Assembly: GCA_014653725.1 (NCBI GenBank) | Contig: JACWEC010000009.1 | Span: 1 to 32,947, forward strand | Direction of reading: 5' to 3' | DNA: 32,947 bases | Origin: Pelagibacterales bacterium SAG-MED32 | GTDB taxonomy: Bacteria > Pseudomonadota > Alphaproteobacteria > Pelagibacterales > AG-422-B15 | Shown here: piece by piece, positions 8,165-15,990 of the stretch | Numbering within the stretch: the first letter of the stretch is position 1 | Layout of the letters: the number at the start of each line of letters is the position of its first letter | Made by a program: the position numbers and the translations under genes | Notes under the pieces: model-generated | What the model saw: only the letters and a program-made list of their open reading frames with translations | Told to the model about the DNA's origin: nothing | The model's database searches: none

Positions 8165-9637
8165 TTACTCATAATTGTTTGAGTGATCTTTGCTAATAAA
8201 GTTCCCAAACTTTGTAAACTTACTTTCAAAGCTTAATCTTATATTTCCTGTAGGTCCATGCCTTTGTTTTGATATCAGAAGTTCAGCTTGTCCATGAATC
8301 TCATCCATTTTTTGCTGCCACTCAATATAATCTGCGGTACCAAGGGCAGGCTCACTTTTTTCAAGGTAGTATTCTTCTCTATAAATGAACATTACTACAT
8401 CGGAGTCTTGCTCGATAGAACCTGACTCTCTTAAATCGGATAACAAAGGTTTTTTATCTTCTCTTTGTTCTACCTGTCTTGATAATTGTGATAGGGCTAT
8501 TACAGGAATATTCATCTCTTTTGCCAAGGCTTTGAGGCCTTGAGTTATTTCCGAAAGTTCAAGAACCCTAGATTCATTTCTTGATACTTTACTTGGTCTC
8601 AATAATTGCAAATAATCAATTACGATTGCACCAAGACCATGCTTACGCTTTAACCTTCTTGCTCTTGAAGCAAGTGTTCCGATATTTATTGCTGGTGTAT
8701 CATCAATAAATAAAGGTATCTCTAATATCTTTTTTGATACTGACACTAAATTGTCTAAATCATTTTCCGATAAGTCACCTTTTCTCATGTCATTAGAGCT
8801 TATTCTTGCCTCCTCAGATAAAATTCTTCTTGCTAGTTGTTCTGATGACATTTCTAGTGAAAAGAATAAAACACTCGAGTCCATATCATTATTATTATGA
8901 GCCTCTTTTGCAATATTAAATGCCATATTTGTTGCCAATGCTGTTTTTCCCATAGATGGTCTTCCGGCAATTATAATTAGATCAGAAGAATGAAATCCTC
9001 CTAATTTAGCGTCAAGATCCCTAAACCCAGATGATAGACCAATTACGCTTGTATCTTTTTTAAATGCTTTAGTGGTAAGCTCTATGGCTTCTTCAACTGA
9101 ACTTCTAAATGATTGAACCTTATTTCTTGTAGTTCCTTTTTCTGATATCTGATAAAGATCTTTCTCTGCATCTTCTATGAGATCCTCAGGTTTTATATCC
9201 ATATCACTTTCAATAGCATCATGTTGGACTTTGCCCCCAAGCTCATAAAGTCCTCTTCTTACAGCCATATCATAAATTATTTGAGCATAGCTCTTTGCAT
9301 ATTCCAAAGAAACTGCTGAATTTGCAAGTCTAAATAGGTAGTTTGATCCACCTATTTCTTCTAGATTTTTCTCAATTTCAAAATAACTCTGTAAAGTAAT
9401 TGGTGATGCGATTTGACCTTTAGAAACCATTTTATTCATTACTTCAAATATGATTCTATGAACCGGTTCATAGAAATGTTCAGAATTTACTATTTCAGTG
9501 ATATCGTAGAATATTTCGTTATTAATTAAAATTGCACCAAGCAATCCTTGTTCAGCTTCCATATTGTGTGGTAGCTGTTTGGAAGAAATATTATTGGACT
9601 GGATCTGAAATGTATTAGACATTGAGTCAATTAACAT
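8165..9637 (-). CDS. dnaB: Replicative DNA helicase DnaB
   Basis: The hexameric 5'-3' helicase of the replication fork. The N-terminal DnaB domain (LPHNMEAEQGLLGAIL, about residues 22-125) is joined by a linker to the RecA-like ATPase domain: Walker A GRPSMGKT at 225-232, Walker B VIDYLQLL around Asp341, and the Arg-rich SQLSRQVEQREDKKP segment. No intein is present. Two starts are possible, ATG 9637 and ATG 9622 (MSNTFQ); neither has a clear Shine-Dalgarno sequence, so the longer is listed. A 134-base AT-rich gap separates it from rplI, so it may also have its own promoter. Conserved in order with rpsF-rpsR-rplI and alr. Confidence 0.97.
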   Translation of the reverse strand: MLIDSMSNTFQIQSNNISSKQLPHNMEAEQGLLGAILINNEIFYDITEIVNSEHFYEPVHRIIFEVMNKMVSKGQIASPITLQSYFEIEKNLEEIGGSNYLFRLANSAVSLEYAKSYAQIIYDMAVRRGLYELGGKVQHDAIESDMDIKPEDLIEDAEKDLYQISEKGTTRNKVQSFRSSVEEAIELTTKAFKKDTSVIGLSSGFRDLDAKLGGFHSSDLIIIAGRPSMGKTALATNMAFNIAKEAHNNNDMDSSVLFFSLEMSSEQLARRILSEEARISSNDMRKGDLSENDLDNLVSVSKKILEIPLFIDDTPAINIGTLASRARRLKRKHGLGAIVIDYLQLLRPSKVSRNESRVLELSEITQGLKALAKEMNIPVIALSQLSRQVEQREDKKPLLSDLRESGSIEQDSDVVMFIYREEYYLEKSEPALGTADYIEWQQKMDEIHGQAELLISKQRHGPTGNIRLSFESKFTKFGNFISKDHSNNYE

Positions 9638-9771
9638 TAATTACTATAAGTTGTCAGTATATTAATAATAAAAGATACTAACAGGATTTCAATATTGTTA
9701 ATATATTCTTAGGCTTTATATAAAGAATTATATTTGCCTTTTAAATCTTTGAAAATGGTAAAGAATTATAA

Positions 9772-10218
9772 TTAAGTTTTTTTTGTTATTTCAAGGTGGA
9801 GCTTAGCTTTAATATCCGCATATAAACTTATTTGTATTTCAGTTTCACCTAATTCTTTTATTGGATCAATAATCACTGCGTCTGGAGAAATTTTTATTTC
9901 AAATAAAGTGTATATGTTATCACTTACAGATTTATGACTAACTGCACCATAAAGACTGCCATCTTCATTTGCCTCCATCTGGATTGAAATTTTCTTTCCG
10001 TCTAGCTTTTCTTTAAATTCATTTGCTTCATCCAATTTTTTATCATTATTGGCATTTATTTGAGTGATACGATTTTCTAAATCAGCTTTATTTTTTTTGT
10101 TGGCAACAATTGCTTTTTTTTCAGGTATCAAAAAATTTCTTGCAAAGCCATCTTTAACGGTAACAATTTCACCAGCTTTTCCTAATTTATTTAATGATTC
10201 TAAAAGTATAATGTCCAT
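9772..10218 (-). CDS. rplI: 50S ribosomal protein bL9
   Basis: 148 residues with the bL9 N-terminal rRNA-binding domain ([19 protein letters not shown], then VKDGFARNFLIP), the long connecting helix rich in Lys/Glu/Asn, and a C-terminal domain with SLYGAVSHKSV. Its ATG overlaps the rpsR stop by one base (TAATG), so translation is likely coupled. Many Alphaproteobacteria have a DUF2232 membrane protein gene between rpsR and rplI; it is absent here. The 134 bases downstream, before dnaB, hold no recognisable hairpin terminator. Confidence 0.97.
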   Translation of the reverse strand: MDIILLESLNKLGKAGEIVTVKDGFARNFLIPEKKAIVANKKNKADLENRITQINANNDKKLDEANEFKEKLDGKKISIQMEANEDGSLYGAVSHKSVSDNIYTLFEIKISPDAVIIDPIKELGETEIQISLYADIKAKLHLEITKKT

Positions 10219-10412
10219 TATCGACCTGTATATGGCAATAATGCTAGATATCTTGCTCTTTTAATTGCATTTGAAAGATCTTTTTGTTTCTTTATTGAAA
10301 TATAACTTATTCTTCTTGGTGTAATTTTACCTTTTTCTGAGATAAATTTTCTGAGAGATGAAAGATCTTTATAGTCGAAAGAAGAAGTATTATTTTTTGT
10401 ATTTCTATCCAT
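10218..10412 (-). CDS. rpsR: 30S ribosomal protein bS18
   Basis: 64 residues beginning MDRNTKN, with bS18 signatures [24 protein letters not shown] and the C-terminal [20 protein letters not shown] at 10418, directly after the rpsF stop, would add two residues (MF), but an AGGTG ribosome-binding site lies between it and ATG 10412, so the ATG is the better start. It is the middle gene of rpsF-rpsR-rplI. bS18 binds next to bS6 on the small-subunit platform, which matches the pairing of the genes. Confidence 0.96.
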   Translation of the reverse strand: MDRNTKNNTSSFDYKDLSSLRKFISEKGKITPRRISYISIKKQKDLSNAIKRARYLALLPYTGR

Positions 10413-10415
10413 AAA

Positions 10416-10420
10416 CACCT
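10416..10420 (-). promoter_or_regulatory. Shine-Dalgarno AGGTG deciding the rpsR start
   Basis: Read on the minus strand the junction is TAG-GTG-TTT-ATG: the rpsF stop, then AGGTG (which can pair with the CACCU of 16S rRNA), three T, and the rpsR ATG. The same bases contain a GTG that could be misread as the start. Confidence 0.6.
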
Positions 10421-10745
10421 ATTCTTTTTCTTTAGCCATTAAGGTGGGAGTTTCACTAAATGATTTAACTTTAATTGATAAGTATCTGATAACATTTTCA
10501 TTTAAATTTAATTTCGAGTTCATTAGGTCAATATTTTCTTGAGACATTTCTATATTCATAAATTCATAAAAAGCTTTTTTATTGTTTTTTATAGGATAAG
10601 CAAGGTTTCTCATACCCCAGCTTTCTTGATAAATGATATTGCCTTTTAATTCAGAAACCATGTCTGTATGATTTTTTAACTCATTAGAAAGTTCATTTGA
10701 GCTTAAACTTTGTTTAAGTATTATTACATGTTCGAAAAGAGCCAT
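10419..10745 (-). CDS. rpsF: 30S ribosomal protein bS6
   Basis: 108 residues with the bS6 fold markers: N-terminal strand MALFEHVIILKQ, the WGMRNLAYPIKNNKKAFY loop that contacts rRNA and bS18, and the LNENVIRYLSIKV strand. The C-terminal tail is short and ends in AKEKE. First gene of the eight-gene minus-strand block; its promoter must lie in the 72 bases shared with divergent fabD. In other bacteria the bS6:bS18 pair can repress this operon through its mRNA leader, but I see no clear leader structure here. Confidence 0.96.
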   Translation of the reverse strand: MALFEHVIILKQSLSSNELSNELKNHTDMVSELKGNIIYQESWGMRNLAYPIKNNKKAFYEFMNIEMSQENIDLMNSKLNLNENVIRYLSIKVKSFSETPTLMAKEKE

Positions 10746-10746
10746 A

Positions 10747-10798
10747 AATTAGTCATATTTATTATTAAAGTCCGAATAAATATTCTATAATTAGTCAT
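10747..10798. repeat. Direct repeat AATTAGTCAT x2 in the rpsF/fabD divergent region
   Basis: AATTAGTCAT occurs at 10747-10756, next to the rpsF start, and again at 10789-10798, overlapping the end of the fabD -10 element. The copies are 42 bp apart start to start, four turns of the helix. This could be a pair of binding sites for a regulator of both operons, or chance in an AT-rich gap; the AGTCAT core is the less AT-biased part. Confidence 0.4.
10786..10791 (+). promoter_or_regulatory. Candidate -10 element of fabD
   Basis: A consensus TATAAT 26 bases before the fabD ATG. The -35 side is weak (AT-rich, no good TTGACA match at 16-18 bases). Expected position for a sigma-70 promoter reading into the fab operon. 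Confidence 0.5.
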
Positions 10799-10817
10799 TA
10801 AGCAAGTATTCTTTTAG

Positions 10818-11750
10818 ATGAAAACAGCATTAATTTTTCCTGGACAAGGCTCACAAAATGTTGGAATGGGATATGACTTTTATTCTAATTTTCAATCATC
10901 ACGTGATATTTACGATCAGCTTGATAAAATAATGGGAGAAAGTCTTACAAACTTAATATTTAAAGGAGTAGCAAGTGAACTTGCCATGACAGTAAATTCA
11001 CAACCCTCCATAATGGCAACAAGTGTTGCCATTTTTTCAGCTTTAAAAGAAAGTGGAAAAATGAATGAAAATTCTTTTCATTGTGTGGCAGGTCACTCTC
11101 TTGGTGAATATTCAGCGTTAGTTGCAAATAAATCGCTTGTTTTTAGAGACTCTGTTGAGCTTCTTAAAATTCGATCCAAAGCCATGCAAGAAAGTATGCC
11201 AATCGGCACTGGAGGAATGGCAGCAATTATTGGAGGCACTGAAGAAGAGATTGCCGCAATTATCAACGATTTAAGATCAGAAGGAAAAGTTTTTATTGCA
11301 AATGATAATGCCGTTGGGCAGGTAGTTATAAGTGGTGAAATGAAAGCAATTGATTATATTGCTGCAAATTCAAAAAAACTCGGTTTAAAAAAAGTTATTA
11401 AGCTGTCTGTAAGTGCACCATTTCATAGTGAATTAATGATGAAAGCTTCAATGACAATGGAGAATGAGATTGATAAATTCAGTTTTAAAGCTTTTGCTGT
11501 ACCTCTTTATTCTAATGTAACCTCTTTGCCTTGTGATGAATTAGAGATTAAGCAAATTCTAGTGGAACAAATAGTGAAAAAAGTAAGATGGAGAGAAATT
11601 ATCACAAATATGATAAATGATGGCGTAGAAAAGTTTATTGAAATTGGACCAGGTAATGTATTGACGAATTTAGTAAAAAGAATGTCAAAGGAAGTAACTT
11701 CAATTTCAATATCAAAAGTAGAAGATTTTGAGAAATTGGATAATATTTAA
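10818..11750 (+). CDS. fabD: Malonyl-CoA:ACP transacylase FabD
   Basis: Moves malonyl from CoA to ACP to feed fatty-acid elongation. The N-terminal FPGQGSQ is at residues 7-13, the nucleophile Ser94 lies in GHSLGEYSA, and His203 in SAPFHSELM completes the catalytic pair. IGPGNVLTNLVKR near the end is the usual C-terminal motif. 310 residues, normal for the family. First gene of the fab block, driven from the gap shared with rpsF; fabG follows after two bases. Confidence 0.97.
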   Translation: MKTALIFPGQGSQNVGMGYDFYSNFQSSRDIYDQLDKIMGESLTNLIFKGVASELAMTVNSQPSIMATSVAIFSALKESGKMNENSFHCVAGHSLGEYSALVANKSLVFRDSVELLKIRSKAMQESMPIGTGGMAAIIGGTEEEIAAIINDLRSEGKVFIANDNAVGQVVISGEMKAIDYIAANSKKLGLKKVIKLSVSAPFHSELMMKASMTMENEIDKFSFKAFAVPLYSNVTSLPCDELEIKQILVEQIVKKVRWREIITNMINDGVEKFIEIGPGNVLTNLVKRMSKEVTSISISKVEDFEKLDNI

Positions 11751-11752
11751 TT

Positions 11753-12472
11753 ATGAGAAATGTTTTAATTACTGGAGCGACGGGTGGAATAGGGTCATCA
11801 ATCTTAAAATTATTTTATAATAACAATTACAATTTATGTGTAACGGGCACTAACATTGAAAAGCTGAATGAGATTGAAGTTAAATATAAAGGAAAAGTTA
11901 AATGTATTTCCTGTAATCTTAATGACAAATTACAAATAGAGAAACTTGTCCAGCAGTCGAATGAATATTATGGATCAACTGATATACTCATTAATAATGC
12001 AGGTATTACGAAAGATAATTTGTTTTTAAGAATGAAAGATGAAGAATGGGATGATGTAATTAATGTTAATTTAAATTCTAATTTTAAGTTAACAAAACAA
12101 ATTTTAAAGGGCATGATTAAAAGTCGTTGGGGAAGGGTTGTGAATATTTCATCAGATGCTGCTAAGATTGGTAACGCAGGTCAAGCAAACTATGTTGCTT
12201 CTAAATCTGCAATTGAGGGCCTCACAAGGACACTCGCAAATGAAGTAGCTTCAAGAGGCATAACAGTTAACTGTGTTTCACCAGGATTTGTTGAAACTGA
12301 AATTCTTGAAACAATCAATGAAAAAACATTGCAAAATATGGTAGAAAAAATTCCTCTTGGAAGAATGGGAAGAATCGATGAAATTGCATCTGCAGTTTAT
12401 TTTCTTTCTTCAGAAGAATCAGCCTATATTACAGGTCAGGTGCTTCATGTTAATGGTGGCTTGACAATGTGA
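11753..12472 (+). CDS. fabG: 3-oxoacyl-ACP reductase FabG
   Basis: NADPH-dependent reduction of 3-oxoacyl-ACP. Full SDR active site: cofactor loop TGATGGIG (7-14), NNAG (81-84), Asn106, Ser134, Tyr147 and Lys151 in YVASK. The C-terminus SAYITGQVLHVNGGLTM is the classic FabG end. 239 residues. It stops with TGA, which shows that TGA is a real stop in this genome. In contrast to the SDR at 3405-4094, all catalytic residues are intact. Confidence 0.96.
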   Translation: MRNVLITGATGGIGSSILKLFYNNNYNLCVTGTNIEKLNEIEVKYKGKVKCISCNLNDKLQIEKLVQQSNEYYGSTDILINNAGITKDNLFLRMKDEEWDDVINVNLNSNFKLTKQILKGMIKSRWGRVVNISSDAAKIGNAGQANYVASKSAIEGLTRTLANEVASRGITVNCVSPGFVETEILETINEKTLQNMVEKIPLGRMGRIDEIASAVYFLSSEESAYITGQVLHVNGGLTM

Positions 12473-12519
12473 TGCAGAACGTAATAAAAAAAAGATAATA
12501 TATTAAAACAGGAGTATTT

Positions 12520-12753
12520 ATGAGTGAAGTTGCTGACAAAGTTAAAAAAATTATTGCTGAACATTTAGGCATAGATGATATGAGTAAAATCACTGATGAT
12601 GCTAAATTTATTGATGATTTAGGAGCTGATAGTTTGGATACCGTTGAACTAGTCATGGCTTTTGAAGAAGCTTTTGATGTAGAAATTCCTGATGATAAAG
12701 CTGAAACTATACTTACTGTTGGAGATGCAATATCTCATTTAGAAACAGACTAA
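12520..12753 (+). CDS. acpP: Acyl carrier protein
   Basis: A 77-residue acidic protein carrying growing acyl chains on 4'-phosphopantetheine attached to Ser38 in the [12 protein letters not shown] motif. A clear AGGAG Shine-Dalgarno sits at 12510-12514, five bases before the ATG, one of the best in the window and in keeping with high expression. A 47-base AT-rich spacer separates it from fabG and might carry a processing site or extra promoter; no structure is evident. Confidence 0.97.
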   Translation: MSEVADKVKKIIAEHLGIDDMSKITDDAKFIDDLGADSLDTVELVMAFEEAFDVEIPDDKAETILTVGDAISHLETD

Positions 12754-12766
12754 TAAAAACAATTTA

Positions 12767-14026
12767 ATGAAGAGAGTTGTAGTTACCGGAATGGGGCTAG
12801 TTACCCCCTTTGGCTGTGGAAAGACACAAAACTGGGATAGCTTAATCTCTACTAAATCGAGTGCTAATAAAATTACAAAATTTGATTCGACAAAATTCAA
12901 ATGTCAAGTTGCATGTGAAGTCCCGATAGGCAACGGAGAAAATGGAACGTTTAATGCAGAAGACTGGATTGAGAGAAAAGAAATAAAAAAAATTGATGAT
13001 TTTATTAAATACGCAATGGCTGCTGGTGAGGAAGCTTTTCAAGAAAGCAATTTAGGTATCATTAAAGATCCGCAGTCATTCCGCGCAGGCTGCATTATTG
13101 GCTCAGGTATGGGTGGATTACCTGGAATTGAACAAACATCTATTGATTATGCAAATGGAAAAAAAATTAGCCCCTTTTTTATAACTGGTAGAATAATCAA
13201 TATGCCAGCTGGCTATTTATCAATAAAGTATAATTTCAAGGGACCAAACTATTCAACAGTTTCTGCCTGCGCCTCTTCTGCTCATGCAATAGGTGAAGCG
13301 TTTCGCCTAATTCAGCATGGTCAGGTTGACGTTATGATGACTGGTGGATCAGAAGCGACTATAAGCCCAATAGGAATAGAGGGCTTTGCCGCTTGTAGAG
13401 CATTAAGCACAAAATTTAATGACACCCCTTCAAAATCTTCTAGACCCTTTGACGAAGAAAGAGATGGTTTTGTCATGGGTGAAGGCGGTGCAGTTCTAAT
13501 ACTTGAAGAATTAAGTCATGCAATTAAACGTAATGCAAAAATATTGTGCGAAATAAAGGGATATGGAATGTCGTCAGATGCGTACCATTACACCTTGCCA
13601 GACAGTTCAGGAGATGGAGCTTATAGGGCGATGAACAATTCAATTGAGGACGCTAATCTTCAGCCAAATGAAATTCAATACATAAATGCTCATGGCACTT
13701 CAACTCCAGCAGGAGATAAAGCTGAAGCACTAGCTATTGATAAATTATTTATGGAGAACTCAGAAAAAGTATGTGTATCATCAACAAAATCTCAAGTAGG
13801 CCACTTGTTGGGGGCCGCTGGAGCAGTTGAAGCTATATTTTCAATAATGTGTTTAGAAAATGAAATTGTACCTGTTAATTTAAACTTAGAAAATGAATTG
13901 GAAACAAAAAAAATAAATTTCATTAAATCTGAACCACATAAAATGGATCTTACAAATATAATATCAAATTCATTTGGTTTTGGCGGAACAAATGTTTCGT
14001 TGATATTTTCTAAGTTTGATGACTAA
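12767..14026 (+). CDS. fabF: 3-oxoacyl-ACP synthase II FabF
   Basis: Condenses acyl-ACP with malonyl-ACP in chain elongation. The thiolase-fold active site is complete: Cys168 in STVSACASSAHA, His309 in NAHGTSTPAGD, Lys341 and His346 in KSQVGHLLGAAG. The C-terminus NSFGFGGTNVSLIF is typical. 419 residues. Its end overlaps gmk by 8 bases. In many Alphaproteobacteria mltG and a yicC-family gene follow fabF; here gmk follows directly. Confidence 0.97.
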   Translation: MKRVVVTGMGLVTPFGCGKTQNWDSLISTKSSANKITKFDSTKFKCQVACEVPIGNGENGTFNAEDWIERKEIKKIDDFIKYAMAAGEEAFQESNLGIIKDPQSFRAGCIIGSGMGGLPGIEQTSIDYANGKKISPFFITGRIINMPAGYLSIKYNFKGPNYSTVSACASSAHAIGEAFRLIQHGQVDVMMTGGSEATISPIGIEGFAACRALSTKFNDTPSKSSRPFDEERDGFVMGEGGAVLILEELSHAIKRNAKILCEIKGYGMSSDAYHYTLPDSSGDGAYRAMNNSIEDANLQPNEIQYINAHGTSTPAGDKAEALAIDKLFMENSEKVCVSSTKSQVGHLLGAAGAVEAIFSIMCLENEIVPVNLNLENELETKKINFIKSEPHKMDLTNIISNSFGFGGTNVSLIFSKFDD

Positions 14027-14618
14027 TATTCTTAAATCAGAAAAATTGATTATTGTGATATCGTCCCCATCAGGTGCAGGAAAATCCTCTATATGCAAGC
14101 AATTATTAAAGGATGATCCCAAGTTAAATATATCTATTTCAGATACTACAAGGCCCCCCAGAGATAATGAAACTAATGGTACAGACTACAATTTTATTGA
14201 AAAAAATGAATTTGAGAAAAGAATTAGGAATAATGAATATATTGAATACGCAAATGTTTTTGGTAATTATTATGGGTCACTTCATAAGGATGTTCAAAAC
14301 TCACTAGATAATGGTTTTGATGTTCTGTTTGACATAGATTGGCAAGGATCACTTCAGCTTAAAGCCTCAAATCAGCCAAACTTATTAACTATCTTTATTA
14401 TTCCTCCATCAAAAGAGATCATCTATGAAAGATTAAAGCTAAGAGCAGAAAAGTCTGGTGACAACGAAAAAGCCATTAAATATAGGATGGAAATGTACGA
14501 AACTGAAATGAGTCATCAGAATGAATATGAGTACATTGTTGAAAATGATGACTTTGAAAAATGTGTTTACAAAATAAAGGAAATAATATTAGAAGCTAGG
14601 GCAAAGTTAAATATCTGA
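14019..14618 (+). CDS. gmk: Guanylate kinase
   Basis: Phosphorylates GMP to GDP. P-loop SSPSGAGKSS at residues 15-24, GMP-binding region SDTTRPPRDNETNGTDYNF, and FDIDWQGSLQLK for nucleotide handling. 199 residues from ATG 14019; a TTG three bases earlier is possible but less likely. The start lies inside fabF and the stop (TGA) overlaps the 3' end of rsmA on the other strand by 12 bases. Confidence 0.96.
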   Translation: MTNILKSEKLIIVISSPSGAGKSSICKQLLKDDPKLNISISDTTRPPRDNETNGTDYNFIEKNEFEKRIRNNEYIEYANVFGNYYGSLHKDVQNSLDNGFDVLFDIDWQGSLQLKASNQPNLLTIFIIPPSKEIIYERLKLRAEKSGDNEKAIKYRMEMYETEMSHQNEYEYIVENDDFEKCVYKIKEIILEARAKLNI

Positions 14619-15398
14619 AGCCAATTTACAATAATCGTCAACCGAAAGGTTTTCCGCTCTTAGATTCTCGTCTATTTTATATTTCTCTAAAAGAAAGCCG
14701 TAGTCTCTAAGGCTGGTTTTTATTTTTTTTCTTCTGTATTCAAATGATTTCTTTAAAATCTTTTGTAAATTCATAATATCTATATTTGCATTTTTAGTAA
14801 TTGGTATAAACTCAAGTACTGTCCCATCAACATTTGGCTTTGGGAAAAAAATATTTGATGGAGCATTTAAAAGTTTTTTTACCCTGCAGCGAGCTTGAGT
14901 TATTACAGAAATTCTACCGTAACTTTTTTGATTATGTGTTGCCATTATACGTTCTGCAACTTCTTTTTGAAACATTAAAATCATTTTGCTGTAGAATGGA
15001 GGCCAATCATAATTCATAATCCAGTTTATTAAAAGTTGAGATGAAATATTAAAAGGTAAATTTCCAACAATTAATGAATTATTTTCGTTACTCATTTCTT
15101 GATAATTGCAAGTTAATGCATCATCATTAACTAATATAATATTTTCATCATCTTTAAATCTGTCTTTCAGTATATTAGAGAGCCGCAAATCTTTTTCGAT
15201 TAAAAACAATTTTTTAAATTTTTTCTTGGATAATTTATCAGATAAAGCTCCTTCACCTGGACCGACTTCAATAATATTTGTTGAGGGATCACTTTCTATC
15301 ATTGAGCTTAGTTTTAAAATAAAATTATTGTCATGTATGAAATTCTGACCAAGAGATTTTTTTGGAAATATTCTATTTATATTCAATGGTTGCTTCAT
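14607..15398 (-). CDS. rsmA: 16S rRNA (adenine1518-N6/adenine1519-N6)-dimethyltransferase RsmA (KsgA)
   Basis: Dimethylates two adjacent adenines in the 3' hairpin of 16S rRNA using SAM, a late 30S maturation step. KSLGQNF (14-20) is the N-terminal signature, EVGPGEGAL (44-52) binds SAM, and NLPFNIS (113-119) is the catalytic motif. The C-terminal domain ends with the short conserved ENLSVDDYCKLA. The ATG at 15398 is preferred to a TTG at 15401. Its start overlaps the 3' end of the surA-like gene by 26 bases, where pdxA usually sits between the two. Confidence 0.95.
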   Translation of the reverse strand: MKQPLNINRIFPKKSLGQNFIHDNNFILKLSSMIESDPSTNIIEVGPGEGALSDKLSKKKFKKLFLIEKDLRLSNILKDRFKDDENIILVNDDALTCNYQEMSNENNSLIVGNLPFNISSQLLINWIMNYDWPPFYSKMILMFQKEVAERIMATHNQKSYGRISVITQARCRVKKLLNAPSNIFFPKPNVDGTVLEFIPITKNANIDIMNLQKILKKSFEYRRKKIKTSLRDYGFLLEKYKIDENLRAENLSVDDYCKLASDI

Positions 15399-15984
15399 CA
15401 AACATATCCCTTATCATTTTAGTACTTTTAAGATCCAACTGTCTTTGAATAATTATTTCTCTAGCTTTGTCTTTTGTAATATTAGGATTATTGAGAATTA
15501 TTTCTTCAACTTCAATTTCACTAGTTGAAGTCATTCTGTAATACATACTTGATATTAGTTTCTGCCAAGAGATTTGGGAAATTAAAAAATTTTCAAATTC
15601 ATCATATTTAATATTATTAATTTCAAATATTTTTAAGATCTTATCTTTGCTAAATGGTGCATTATTGAAAAAATTGTTTTCTTGCTGTAGATATTCGTCA
15701 TTACTAACTGAAATGTTGTATTCCATTAGTTTTTCATATTTTAATTTTTCTTGTATTAACTCTTTGACAGCAGAGTTTGTAATTTGATCATTATTTTCAA
15801 TTGTTATATCAATGCCAGATAATATTGCGTTCATCTTCATTCTTTGAAATATATCATAAGATGTAATTAACTGATCATTTACAAGAACAGCGATTTTATG
15901 ATCACTAACATAGACCGCATAAACTTTAGAAGATAGAGATAGAATAAAAAGTAATAAAATAAATATCTTAACTGTTTTTTTCAT
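15373..15984 (-). CDS. surA: SurA-like periplasmic chaperone without a PPIase domain
   Basis: 203 residues: a signal peptide (MKKTVKIFILLLFILSLSSK, cleavage likely after VYA), then a SurA N-terminal domain (IAVLVNDQLITSYDIFQRMK), an extended helical stretch, and the SurA C-terminal helix (KAREIIIQRQLDLKSTKMIR). The parvulin-type PPIase domain(s), which make the usual protein 300-430 residues long, are absent; no frameshift remnant is visible between the two parts. In E. coli the N+C core without PPIase domains keeps chaperone activity, so this may be a minimal, functional SurA. It lies 6 bases after lptD, in keeping with outer-membrane protein assembly. Confidence 0.82.
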   Translation of the reverse strand: MKKTVKIFILLLFILSLSSKVYAVYVSDHKIAVLVNDQLITSYDIFQRMKMNAILSGIDITIENNDQITNSAVKELIQEKLKYEKLMEYNISVSNDEYLQQENNFFNNAPFSKDKILKIFEINNIKYDEFENFLISQISWQKLISSMYYRMTSTSEIEVEEIILNNPNITKDKAREIIIQRQLDLKSTKMIRDMFDEATIEYK

Positions 15985-15990
15985 TCCAAA

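Noticed and set aside
9638..9771. 134-base gap between rplI and dnaB as a possible small RNA, small gene or promoter
   Set aside because: AT-rich, with only a TATACT-like -10 (minus strand, 9656-9661) and no fitting -35; no stable hairpin or conserved short peptide visible.
12470..12472. Possible alternative genetic code, given the extreme AT content
   Set aside because: TGA ends fabG (and gmk) exactly where the families end, and Trp is encoded by TGG throughout, so code 11 fits.
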